Shown here piece by piece: positions 1 through 6,262 of a DNA stretch of 9,619 nucleotides. Below the pieces are notes generated by a model. The model ran no database searches. It worked only from the letters and a program-made list of their open reading frames with translations, and was not told the DNA's origin. The stretch is from assembly GCA_022572905.1 (NCBI GenBank), contig JACZUZ010000041.1, positions 1 to 9,619 of the forward strand, given 5' to 3'. The first letter of the stretch is position 1; the number at the start of each line of letters is the position of its first letter. Source of the stretch: Candidatus Zixiibacteriota bacterium (GTDB lineage Bacteria > Zixibacteria > MSB-5A5 > GN15 > JACZUZ01). Both the position numbers and the translations under genes were made by a program.

Positions 1-432
1 CTCGAGGCGTGCTATCTCCCCTATTATCTCTTTATTCCGCTCTATAACATGACCGCTCATACCGCGGGGCGTTACAGCCAGAGGGATAGCTTTTTGGATC
101 AGGCCATCAAAATATCTGAGCCAGAGCTTTTGGCATATGCGTTTGCGCATAACAGGTACAGCCCGGTGGATTACGTTTATCTTCCCTTAGATGACACGAC
201 CGGGAAATTTACTATGAACCTGACTCAGGCTTCGTTTAACAAGAAGGAGAGTATTAAGAAACTCCGTTTCAATGTCGCTCCAGATTCCGCTTCGGATGTT
301 TTTGTGAGTCGTCATGAACGCGGTTTGTATGAACTCGTGGCGCCGCCGCGATCAGATTCAATTGATAGCAAACTGAGAGATCTGTACCCAGATATCTTCT
401 GGCATCTGACACCTTATCTAAGCGGCACGTAA
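1..432 (+). CDS. C-terminal fragment of a probable membrane glycosyltransferase (AftA-like C-terminal domain)
   Basis: The frame is open from the first base, so this is the 3' end of a longer gene that begins left of the window; the first Met (base 49) is probably internal. The visible 143 residues start with an aromatic/hydrophobic stretch (CYLPYYLFIPLYN) that could be the end of a membrane helix, followed by a soluble tail. The tail has the order of elements I recall from the C-terminal domain of arabinofuranosyltransferase AftA: an N-x-TAHTA segment, a helix with RYSQRD, a strand ending in YVYLPLDD, then a KFTMNL strand and a final strand GLYELVAPP. The match is by eye and weak, so the function is tentative; it could be another GT-C type transferase or an unrelated membrane protein. 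The gene ends 132 bases before a tRNA gene, with no strong terminator between them. Confidence 0.6.
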   Translation, partial: LEACYLPYYLFIPLYNMTAHTAGRYSQRDSFLDQAIKISEPELLAYAFAHNRYSPVDYVYLPLDDTTGKFTMNLTQASFNKKESIKKLRFNVAPDSASDVFVSRHERGLYELVAPPRSDSIDSKLRDLYPDIFWHLTPYLSGT

Positions 433-524
433 TTCCGAAGGCAGGCTAAGAAACATGACATTAGCGTTGTCTGTGTTTGGGGTTCAACTTGCTCAATCCC
501 TCCCAACTCCCTATTTTCCTGACC

Positions 525-550
525 GGCCACGGGCTTTAGCTCGCCTGGCC
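525..550 (+). other. GC-rich hairpin between the partial gene and the tRNA
   Basis: GGCCA pairs with TGGCC at the outside. CGGGC pairs with GCTCG inside (one G-T pair), leaving a TTTA loop and a 2-base bulge. No T-run follows, so it is not a standard intrinsic terminator. A TATTAT box (553-558) follows directly and could be the -10 element of the tRNA gene, but no good -35 element stands 16-18 bases upstream of it. The hairpin could end the upstream transcript or be chance in GC-rich sequence. Confidence 0.3.
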
Positions 551-564
551 GATATTATACCTAT

Positions 565-648
565 GCCGAAGTGGTGAAACTGGTAGACGCGCTACGTTCA
601 GGGCGTAGTTCCCGCAAGGGAGTGGGGGTTCAACTCCCCCCTTCGGCA
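565..648 (+). tRNA. tRNA-Leu, anticodon CAG
   Basis: A full class II tRNA can be folded. The acceptor stem GCCGAAG (565-571) pairs perfectly with CTTCGGC (641-647), and the discriminator is A648. The D-arm region contains the invariant-like TGGTAGACGC. The anticodon stem CTACG/CGTAG encloses the loop TTCAGGG, giving anticodon CAG at 599-601, which reads CUG. The long variable arm (609-623) forms a CCC-GCAA-GGG hairpin, as expected for Leu. The T-arm is GGGGG-TTCAACT-CCCCC (624-640). The 3' CCA is not encoded (AGA follows the discriminator region), so it must be added after transcription. Confidence 0.97.
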
Positions 649-727
649 GATAACCTACTGTGATTCAATAGCGTACAAGAGCGCTACATTTAGATTCCCA
701 TCGATATCCTTAGCGCCTCGTTTTGAC

Positions 728-743
728 TTATATTCCTTAAGTC
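728..743 (+). promoter_or_regulatory. Probable -10 box giving a near-leaderless start for the kinase gene
   Basis: TTATATT (728-734) stands exactly nine bases before the ATG at 744, and no Shine-Dalgarno sequence lies in between. The same TTATATT-N9-ATG arrangement precedes the truncated kinase copy at 3667. If TATATT is the -10 element, transcription would start within a few bases of the ATG. No convincing -35 element was found at the usual distance. The conservation is seen in the sequence; leaderless initiation is inference. Confidence 0.4.
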
Positions 744-3338
744 ATGCTTGGTAAACAAATCCAACACTATAGTATACTCGAGAAACTCGGCGCTGGCGGG
801 ATGGGTGAGGTGTATCTGGCGGAGGATACAACACTCAAGCGGCGCGTTGCGCTTAAACTTTTGGCTCCCTCTTATTCGAACGACCCCGAATTTGTTGCGC
901 GCTTTCGGCATGAGGCGCAGGCCGCCGCCGCGCTTGACCATCCGAATATTGTTACAGTTTACGAATTGGGTGAACATGAAAGCCAATTGTTTATCACTAT
1001 GCAGTACGTGCGAGGTCAAACACTTCAGAATTTGATCGAGTCCGGTAAACTAACTCTCAAGCAATCTCTTAACATTGCGCAACAAATCTGTGAGGGTTTG
1101 TCGGAGGCGCATCAAGCTGGAATCGTCCATCGAGATATCAAACCCGCTAATATCCTATACACCAAAGACAGCGTAGCCAAGATACTTGATTTTGGATTGG
1201 CGAAGATCAGCGGCGCTACAAAATTGACCAAAGAAGGCTCGACACTGGGGACGGTACAATATCAATCTCCCGAGCAATGCAGAGGTGAAGAAGCCGATCA
1301 ACGCTCCGATCTGTTCTCGCTCGGGGTTGTCCTGTATGAAATGATTACTGGCAAGCTTCCCTTCACAGGTGACTATGAAGTGTCCGTCCGTTACGCGATT
1401 TCACATGAAGAGGCCCATCCGCTCTCGCGCTTTACATCTAGAATTCCCGACGACCTGCAACGCATCGTTACCAAATTGCTTGAGAAGGACCCTGCTCTGC
1501 GTTATCAGAACGCTGAAAGTGTTTTAAGCGACTTTCGAAAGCTAGCAATTTCAGGAGTGAGAGGGCCGCTTGCCAGAGAATCAAAGAAGAGTCGTCTGCG
1601 GGCGCTGGTTGCCGGTCTTACTGTTATCACGGCGCTGGTCGCTACGAGTATCTGGTATTTCTCTGAAGATGACAATACCGAAACATCAATAGACAATCCC
1701 AAGAAATTAGTTGTGCTACCATTCAAAACTACGGGGGACGCTGAAAGAGAATACTTCGCCTCCAGTGTATCTGACGAAATCAGAACTCGTATCACAGAAG
1801 TACGTGGCCTAAGTGTAATTTCCAGACTGACATCCGAGAGTTACAAATTCAAAACCCGATCTGTCCGTAGTATTGCTAAAGAGCTAGCTGTAGATTTTGC
1901 AGTCGATGGTTCTGTCGTTCTAACGCGAGACTCCAATGGTGATTTTCGCGTAAGCATAATTGCTGAGTTGATAGATGTATCAGATGATAGAACAGTCTGG
2001 TCAGGTTCGTATGACACATCGCTCAGCGAAATATTCTATGTGGGATCGGATATAGCTGCTAAGGTAGTTCACCATGTGGTTACAGATTTTTCAGTAAATG
2101 CGGAACTCACAACTCGAACAAGTTGGACTGATAATACGGACGCATATGACTACTACCTGCGTGGCAATCAATATCTGGAGCGACAGGCGGGATATCCGGA
2201 AATTGAGGATTATATGGCGGCGCTGGAACTATATGAGAAAGCGATTCAATTGGACTCCAGTTTCGTTCCAGCGTTCGCACAGGTTGCAAAGACCTACGTC
2301 GGGCTGAGCCGGTTTATGTTTTCTCCAATTGATTCTCCCTGCGTAAACGCTGAAAGGTTCGCGACGCTGGCAATGTCTCTGGATTCGTCCGCTACTCCTA
2401 CAAAAGAGGCTCTCGGCGAGTACTATGCCGCTTGCCTCGGAGACTGGGAGAAGGCCAGATTAGTCTGGGCGCAAGCCCATGATAATAATCTCAACACCAG
2501 CGAATATTTCAGCTTGCTCGCCAGATATCAGAGGCAGTTCGGACGACGTGAAGAAGCGTATGAATCTCAGTGGCGAGCTTGGGAAAAGGAGCCTACTTCA
2601 CAAATCATGAGGTTGAGATTGGCGACGGATTGTTTGTGGCTACGAAAATATGATGAAGCCGAGGAACTCGCGAACGAGCTGCTCGATACAGAGCCAGACC
2701 TATTTTTTGGCCACTTGATGAAAGTCGAAATAGCCTTATTGCGTGATGGAGATGTTAGCGCGGCGAGACAAATCATGTTTGCCTCGTCAGGAACTGTGGG
2801 GGCTGATGACTGGATCTTCTTTGCTGTACCTATGCAGCTTGACATATTTGAGGGCAATTTTGAGCAAGCGCTCGACATGGCCGATCAATTGTCATTTACC
2901 AGTCGGAGCTGGTACAAGGGTCTTATTTACTACAGCATGGGCGAGATGAGTCAGATGCTAGATGCATTCGACTCTGCTATTGTAGAAATTGATTCAGGAG
3001 AGGCAGGGCCGCCTAGCGCGCTAACTTTGGCAATGAAGAGCGTCGCTTATGCCGCCCTAGGTCGACGAAATGAAGCGTTACGGTCCGGGGAATTGGCGGT
3101 AGCGAGGCAACCGTTCATGTCGGATAGGCTTGATCTGCGATGGCAACTTGCGATGACCTACAACTTTCTTGGGATGAGTGATCAAGCCGTTAGTACCCTA
3201 GACACGCTTCTTCAAATCCCAACTATATTTTCTAGACAGACACTGCGGCTTGATCCAGTATTTTCCACGCTGAGAAATCATCCCAGATTTCAGTCGTTAG
3301 TAGACAAATATTCTGAGAATGGCCCTGCTACTCACTAA
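744..3338 (+). CDS. Membrane-anchored Ser/Thr protein kinase with TolB/FlgO-like and TPR domains
   Basis: Eukaryotic-type (Hanks) Ser/Thr kinase of 864 residues. Residues about 9-268 form the kinase domain. It has the Gly loop G16-A-G18-GM-G21, VALK with Lys38, Glu57 for the salt bridge, HRDIKPAN with catalytic Asp131, Lys133 and Asn136, DFG at 149-151, and SPE at 175-177. All catalytic residues are present, so it should be active. One transmembrane helix lies at about 287-306, with the kinase on the cytoplasmic side. Residues about 320-445 (KLVVLPF...FASSVSDEI...) resemble the TolB-N/FlgO-like domain often found in such kinases. Residues about 467-855 are TPR-like helical repeats ending in the typical RLDPVFSTLRNHPRF motif. 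The C-terminal part is probably a periplasmic sensing or protein-docking module. The start is set by the family-typical MLGKQIQHYSILEKLGAGG opening; there is no clear ribosome binding site. Substrates cannot be deduced. Confidence 0.96.
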   Translation: MLGKQIQHYSILEKLGAGGMGEVYLAEDTTLKRRVALKLLAPSYSNDPEFVARFRHEAQAAAALDHPNIVTVYELGEHESQLFITMQYVRGQTLQNLIESGKLTLKQSLNIAQQICEGLSEAHQAGIVHRDIKPANILYTKDSVAKILDFGLAKISGATKLTKEGSTLGTVQYQSPEQCRGEEADQRSDLFSLGVVLYEMITGKLPFTGDYEVSVRYAISHEEAHPLSRFTSRIPDDLQRIVTKLLEKDPALRYQNAESVLSDFRKLAISGVRGPLARESKKSRLRALVAGLTVITALVATSIWYFSEDDNTETSIDNPKKLVVLPFKTTGDAEREYFASSVSDEIRTRITEVRGLSVISRLTSESYKFKTRSVRSIAKELAVDFAVDGSVVLTRDSNGDFRVSIIAELIDVSDDRTVWSGSYDTSLSEIFYVGSDIAAKVVHHVVTDFSVNAELTTRTSWTDNTDAYDYYLRGNQYLERQAGYPEIEDYMAALELYEKAIQLDSSFVPAFAQVAKTYVGLSRFMFSPIDSPCVNAERFATLAMSLDSSATPTKEALGEYYAACLGDWEKARLVWAQAHDNNLNTSEYFSLLARYQRQFGRREEAYESQWRAWEKEPTSQIMRLRLATDCLWLRKYDEAEELANELLDTEPDLFFGHLMKVEIALLRDGDVSAARQIMFASSGTVGADDWIFFAVPMQLDIFEGNFEQALDMADQLSFTSRSWYKGLIYYSMGEMSQMLDAFDSAIVEIDSGEAGPPSALTLAMKSVAYAALGRRNEALRSGELAVARQPFMSDRLDLRWQLAMTYNFLGMSDQAVSTLDTLLQIPTIFSRQTLRLDPVFSTLRNHPRFQSLVDKYSENGPATH

Positions 3339-3666
3339 AAGGCCGGGTAGTTCGACCCAACGAGATCTTCTTTGCAATGGAGGACGCACAATTGTTTATT
3401 CGTAAGTTGAGAAAATCGTTTCAAAAAGTTCGGATATTCAACTTTCCCCCCAAGAGCCCATTGTATGTCTGCTAGCTGGCGAGATTGAGATAAGTTCTCG
3501 ATTCATAAACGAAAGGTCACTTTCCGTATCCGCAATTTATTCAATAGCTTACAGGTAGGGTTAAATATTCAGTGTCGAACTCAATTTCGCTCTTACCCCT
3601 GATTGAGTGGCCCAACATGAATTGCGTCTGCCCATAACAAGTGGGCAGAGTTATATTAATTGAGTT
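3339..3666 (+). other. Intergenic region between intact kinase and kinase stub; holds a paralogous upstream segment
   Basis: No open frame of note is present. ATTCAATAGC (3539-3548), followed by TTACAGG, matches ATTCAATAGCGTACAAG upstream of the intact kinase (663-679) at 15 of 17 positions. This suggests the upstream regions of the two kinase genes share ancestry. A perfect 7-bp inverted repeat, CTGCCCA-N7-TGGGCAG (3628-3648), ends three bases before the TTATATT box of the stub. No strong intrinsic terminator is seen behind the intact kinase; only a 4-bp GGGT/ACCC hairpin lies just after its stop. Confidence 0.5.
3628..3648. promoter_or_regulatory. 7-bp inverted repeat just upstream of the kinase stub's -10 box
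   Basis: CTGCCCA and TGGGCAG are perfect complements separated by TAACAAG. The element covers the region where a -35 box would be relative to TATATT at 3652-3657, so it could be an operator or activator site for the now truncated gene. No equivalent inverted repeat was seen at the same place before the intact kinase. Function is inferred from position only. Confidence 0.3.
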
Positions 3667-3726
3667 ATGCTCGGCAAACAGATACATCACTACAAAATCA
3701 TCGAGAAAATCGGCGCCGGGGGGGGT
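3667..3726 (+). pseudogene. Truncated N-terminal stub of a second Ser/Thr kinase gene
   Basis: The ATG at 3667 opens with MLGKQIHHYKIIEKIGAGG, identical to the intact kinase start at 15 of 19 residues; by my count the DNA matches at 44 of 57 bases, with mainly silent or conservative changes. Homology stops inside the glycine loop, in a run of eight G (3718-3725). After that the frame reads unrelated sequence and ends at a TAG (3817-3819) inside the antisense of the ferritin gene. The Lys, HRD and DFG motifs are all absent, so no kinase can be made. The upstream TTATATT-N9-ATG arrangement is retained. It is a remnant of a duplicated kinase gene cut off by deletion or rearrangement; an assembly error at the G-run is possible. 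Confidence 0.85.
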
Positions 3727-3744
3727 TATTGGCGCTATCTGCAG

Positions 3745-3767
3745 CTAAAATATGTGTGGAATTTTAG
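3745..3767 (-). terminator. AT-rich hairpin just behind the ferritin stop codon
   Basis: CTAAAAT (3745-3751) and ATTTTAG (3761-3767) are perfect complements around a 9-base loop, starting one base beyond the ferritin stop codon on the minus strand. The stem is AT-rich and no T-run follows on that strand, so termination would be weak. It may instead stabilise the mRNA 3' end. Confidence 0.25.
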
Positions 3768-3768
3768 T

Positions 3769-4272
3769 CTAGCCGGTTCTTTCCTCAATCAATCTCCGTA
3801 CGCGACCTTCCAACATTAGCGCCTGAGCTGGCTTAGTAGCTAGTTTGATCAAATCCAGCAAGAATTTTGCATTGGCCTCTTCTTCAACCTGCTCGTTTAC
3901 AAACCAGAGCAGAAAACTGTAGGTTGTGTTATCTTTTTCTTTCGAGGCCAGATTTACGAGATCATCAATCTTTTCTGTAATCACTATTTCAGACCTTAGC
4001 GCCGCCTCACAAATCGCGAGGCATGACTTCCAGGTCCCCTTTGGCGCCGCTAGCGCCTTGAGAACTACCTCTTCCCCTCGATCCAACAAGTATTTTGAGA
4101 ATCTCTCTGCGTGTTCACGCTCTTCGGCCGCTTGAATGCGGAACCATTTGGCGAATACCACAAGATTCATTGATTCAAGTTTGTAAGCCATAGATTCATA
4201 TGTATAAGCAGACTGATATTCTTCTGTTATCTGTTCATTAATCGCCTTGGTTAACTTCGCTGAAATCCCCAT
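3769..4272 (-). CDS. ftnA: Bacterial non-haem ferritin (iron storage, ferroxidase)
   Basis: A 167-residue protein of the size and pattern of bacterial ferritin FtnA, a cytoplasmic 24-subunit cage that oxidises Fe(II) and stores it as mineral. Ferroxidase ligands can be placed by alignment with the E. coli protein from memory: Glu18 in helix A (EQITEEYQSAY), Tyr25, Glu50/Glu51 and His54 in the EEREH motif of helix B, Glu95 in helix C, and Glu127-Gln128 with Glu130/Glu131 in the EQVEEE motif of helix D. The site therefore looks complete, including the extra Glu residues of the third iron site. There is no Met haem ligand pattern pointing to bacterioferritin. A textbook ribosome binding site (AGGAGGT, 4277-4283) lies four bases before the ATG. 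The gene is separate from the upstream DUF1326/DUF2182 pair but co-directional with it. Symbol given by family resemblance. Confidence 0.95.
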   Translation of the reverse strand: MGISAKLTKAINEQITEEYQSAYTYESMAYKLESMNLVVFAKWFRIQAAEEREHAERFSKYLLDRGEEVVLKALAAPKGTWKSCLAICEAALRSEIVITEKIDDLVNLASKEKDNTTYSFLLWFVNEQVEEEANAKFLLDLIKLATKPAQALMLEGRVRRLIEERTG

Positions 4273-4346
4273 TTTTACCTCCTAATTATTCGTATTTTGC
4301 CTGGAATCGAAACTGAGCCTGATACCCGTTGCGCTCAATCCGATTC

Positions 4347-4375
4347 ATTACATTCTTTAAGTTAGCTACCTCCAA
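4347..4375 (-). promoter_or_regulatory. Candidate promoter of the ferritin gene
   Basis: Read on the minus strand, TTGGAG (4370-4375) and TGTAAT (4347-4352) are separated by 17 bases and lie about 75-100 bases before the ferritin ATG. The -10 box matches the consensus at five of six positions, the -35 box at only three. No clear Fur-type box overlaps it. Confidence 0.3.
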
Positions 4376-4433
4376 CGCCACAATCAAGACACAAATCTGA
4401 TTAAGGGTTATGGCGTTAGGCGTAGCTATTGAT

Positions 4434-4452
4434 TTTAAGAAAGATTCTTAAA
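4434..4452. promoter_or_regulatory. Perfect 19-bp interrupted palindrome, possible operator
   Basis: TTTAAGAA-AGA-TTCTTAAA has two perfect 8-base arms around a 3-base centre. It lies between the DUF2182 stop codon (4512) and the ferritin promoter candidate, about 160 bases before the ferritin ATG. The size and symmetry suit a dimeric repressor or activator. It does not match the Fur or PerR consensus I know. No T-run follows it, so a terminator for the upstream pair is less likely. Confidence 0.4.
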
Positions 4453-4511
4453 CGCAATTCGATAGCCCCAGGTTATTTAGAGCCTGCTTTTTATCCGTCA
4501 CGAGCGGCAGA

Positions 4512-5306
4512 TCACGCGTTAAGAGCAAGGATTAGCATTATTGTTCCCCATATAATCATGCCTACCCCCGCAAACATGCCCCCCGCCTTTCCAAGCGGAA
4601 CAACTTTTTCAAGCAGGACGAACAGGGTAATACCCGCGATCCAGAGCAAACTCATGACCCCGCCCAGAAACAATAACCCCATTAGTATCCAGCAGCAGCC
4701 TATGCAGTAAATTCCGTGCTCAACTCCCATTCGGAAAGCGCCCCATGACCCCGGTCTCCAACTTTGCGAAATAAAATGCGCTGGCGCTCGGCAGTGACGC
4801 AGGCAAGCGTCTTTCATAGGCGTGAGTTGATAAAGACCGGCTCCTATCAGTAGCGCTGAGCCAAAAATGGGACTGTTTGAAATCATCATAGGAGACAACA
4901 GGGCCGCTTCATCCAAGCCCCATTGCGCCAGCGTCGCCGCCAGGCTGAAGAATCCCCAGGCGACGATGTAGCCCGTTACAAATGTAGAAGTCGGAGCGAG
5001 GATCGACCCCTGTGTTTCCGCTTTGCGTACAACAGCGGCGTATACAAGAGCCATCGGTATGGCAGTCGGGGCCATCATACCAGTCATCATAATGACCCAC
5101 ATGAGGAGCATCGCGGAAAAGTATGCGATGGTCCATTCCTGCAGCGTCATCATATTACCGGCGGCCATCATTTTGTCCATATCAATAGCCATGTCGATCA
5201 AATACACCCAACAAAGCAGGGTGATCGTCGCCAGAGCGGAAAGGATTATAAATCTATCACGGAGCGGAAGAGTACGAACCAGAGCGGCGCTTTCAGAATC
5301 GGTCAT
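4512..5306 (-). CDS. DUF2182 family predicted metal-binding integral membrane protein
   Basis: A 264-residue polytopic membrane protein with about six or seven hydrophobic segments (about 20-40, 60-92, 107-128, 147-163, 199-232, 244-263). Family hallmarks are visible: the Met-rich helix MWVIMMTGMMAPTAIPM (69-85), the YQLTPMKDACLRHC motif (159-172; Cys168, His171, Cys172), GVEHGIYCIGCCW (194-206; His197, Cys201, Cys204, Cys205) and LLEKVVP (231-237). A Met cluster in the first loop (MDKMM...NMM, 43-53) adds soft-metal ligands. The family is described as predicted metal-binding; its transport or enzyme role is not established, and copper handling would only be a guess. It starts 18 bases behind the DUF1326 gene with no strong ribosome binding site of its own, which suggests one transcript and possibly translational coupling. 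Confidence 0.9.
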   Translation of the reverse strand: MTDSESAALVRTLPLRDRFIILSALATITLLCWVYLIDMAIDMDKMMAAGNMMTLQEWTIAYFSAMLLMWVIMMTGMMAPTAIPMALVYAAVVRKAETQGSILAPTSTFVTGYIVAWGFFSLAATLAQWGLDEAALLSPMMISNSPIFGSALLIGAGLYQLTPMKDACLRHCRAPAHFISQSWRPGSWGAFRMGVEHGIYCIGCCWILMGLLFLGGVMSLLWIAGITLFVLLEKVVPLGKAGGMFAGVGMIIWGTIMLILALNA

Positions 5307-5324
5307 TGTAGTATCCGCATTTTC

Positions 5325-5960
5325 TTAGCGTATTACTCCGTCTTGATTCATGTGAAGAATATTGAATTGCCCGTGGCTGGCGTCTAGATCAAGCTCCAAC
5401 CCTTCTGCAGTCGATTTGGTTTTCCCCGACCCTATTTCAGCGACAGTGTATTCGAACCCATTAGGCAGGTTTATTCGGGCGCTTGATGGCTCACCTGAGA
5501 AGGGGTTAATCATTGGTTCGCCGGTCGATTCCACGATTCCGGGAATGTTTAGCTTTGCTTTGCGAGCGTCTACTTCTATGCTCAGTTCAATGCGAGCGAA
5601 TAGAGGATCCTTAACCTCGGACATTGTACTGTTAAAGACAAAAAAATGCGTGGAACCTGGCGCAGTCGATTCGCCGTACAGAATTTTGGTTAGCGCCCCG
5701 CGCTGAGCATGATCAGCCTTCTCATCTATGATGGCTTGCTCTTTTCCGTTGCCTGCTGCAATCTCCCCGGGCCACTTAAGCAACAAGGCCCAGTTCAAAC
5801 CGTCCAGGCGGATGTCATTGAAGAAACCCTCTTCAATTATCCCGCAGGTAACCGCCTCACAACAACCATGAGTGGAGGGAGAATTGAACTGGCAGGGGCA
5901 ACCATAGGCACAGTTACAGTTCGTGTACTCAACTCCTCTTATCATCCATTTGTCTGCCAT
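5325..5960 (-). CDS. DUF1326 family Cys-rich soluble protein, partner of DUF2182
   Basis: A 211-residue protein with no signal peptide or membrane helix. The N-terminus carries the family signature: YTNCNCAYGCPCQF with Cys15, Cys17, Cys21 and Cys23, followed by HGCCEAVTC with His31, Cys33, Cys34 and Cys39. Eight Cys/His residues within 25 positions make metal or cofactor binding likely. The C-terminal end (SHGQFNILHMNQDGVIR) is also typical. DUF1326 and DUF2182 genes are known to me as frequent neighbours, and here they are 18 bases apart. The start is supported by AAAGGA (5968-5973) seven bases before the ATG. A role in metal delivery to the membrane partner is inference. Function is otherwise unknown. 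Confidence 0.9.
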   Translation of the reverse strand: MADKWMIRGVEYTNCNCAYGCPCQFNSPSTHGCCEAVTCGIIEEGFFNDIRLDGLNWALLLKWPGEIAAGNGKEQAIIDEKADHAQRGALTKILYGESTAPGSTHFFVFNSTMSEVKDPLFARIELSIEVDARKAKLNIPGIVESTGEPMINPFSGEPSSARINLPNGFEYTVAEIGSGKTKSTAEGLELDLDASHGQFNILHMNQDGVIR

Positions 5961-6262
5961 TTCCTAATCCTTTTCTGTTAATGTTTTTGAATCTCTTGTT
6001 TAAATGAACTTCTAGATATCAATATCGAATTCTATAATTAGTATCTCGGATATGGCTTAATTATCTGTTGGTCGCACTTAGTCGCGGCCACTCAGTTCGC
6101 AATCCTATAGTACCTGCTACAGCTCAACTTGACAAGCTACAAGAAGCTCACCCAAAGGTTGGGCCGCCTGTCCCAAAGGTTGGGCCACCTGTCCCAAGGG
6201 TTGGGGTCCCCAAACGCCGATGAGAAAGAGCCGTAAGATCTAGCGCCAAAGATTCTCCAAGG
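5961..6262. other. Intergenic region upstream of the DUF1326 gene
   Basis: No gene is seen. The part next to the DUF1326 gene (5980-6060) is AT-rich and probably holds its promoter, but no confident -35/-10 pair could be chosen. The distal part carries the palindromic 21-bp tandem repeats described separately. No strong terminator follows the VOC gene that ends at 6263. Confidence 0.5.
6151..6213. repeat. Array of 21-bp tandem repeats, each with a CCCAA-N3-TTGGG palindrome
   Basis: Two full units (6151-6171 and 6172-6192) read CCCAAAGGTTGGG followed by CCRCCTGT and differ at one base. A third, partial unit (from 6193) reads CCCAAGGGTTGGG. Its end merges into another perfect palindrome, TTGGGG-T-CCCCAA (6201-6213). 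Each unit can fold into a 5-bp stem with a 3-base loop. The array lies about 190 bases before the DUF1326 start and 50 bases behind the stop codon of the neighbouring VOC gene. It could be a dispersed palindromic repeat family, a protein-binding array or an mRNA 3' end structure. Confidence 0.85.

Noticed and set aside
565..744. tRNA-Leu as an integration site for a mobile element
   Set aside because: No repeat of the tRNA 3' end was noticed downstream and no integrase or phage gene is present.
4923..5387. Plus-strand frame of 154 codons antisense to the DUF2182 gene
   Set aside because: Composition (many Arg, His, Ser) is that of a shadow frame; the minus strand carries two clear family members.
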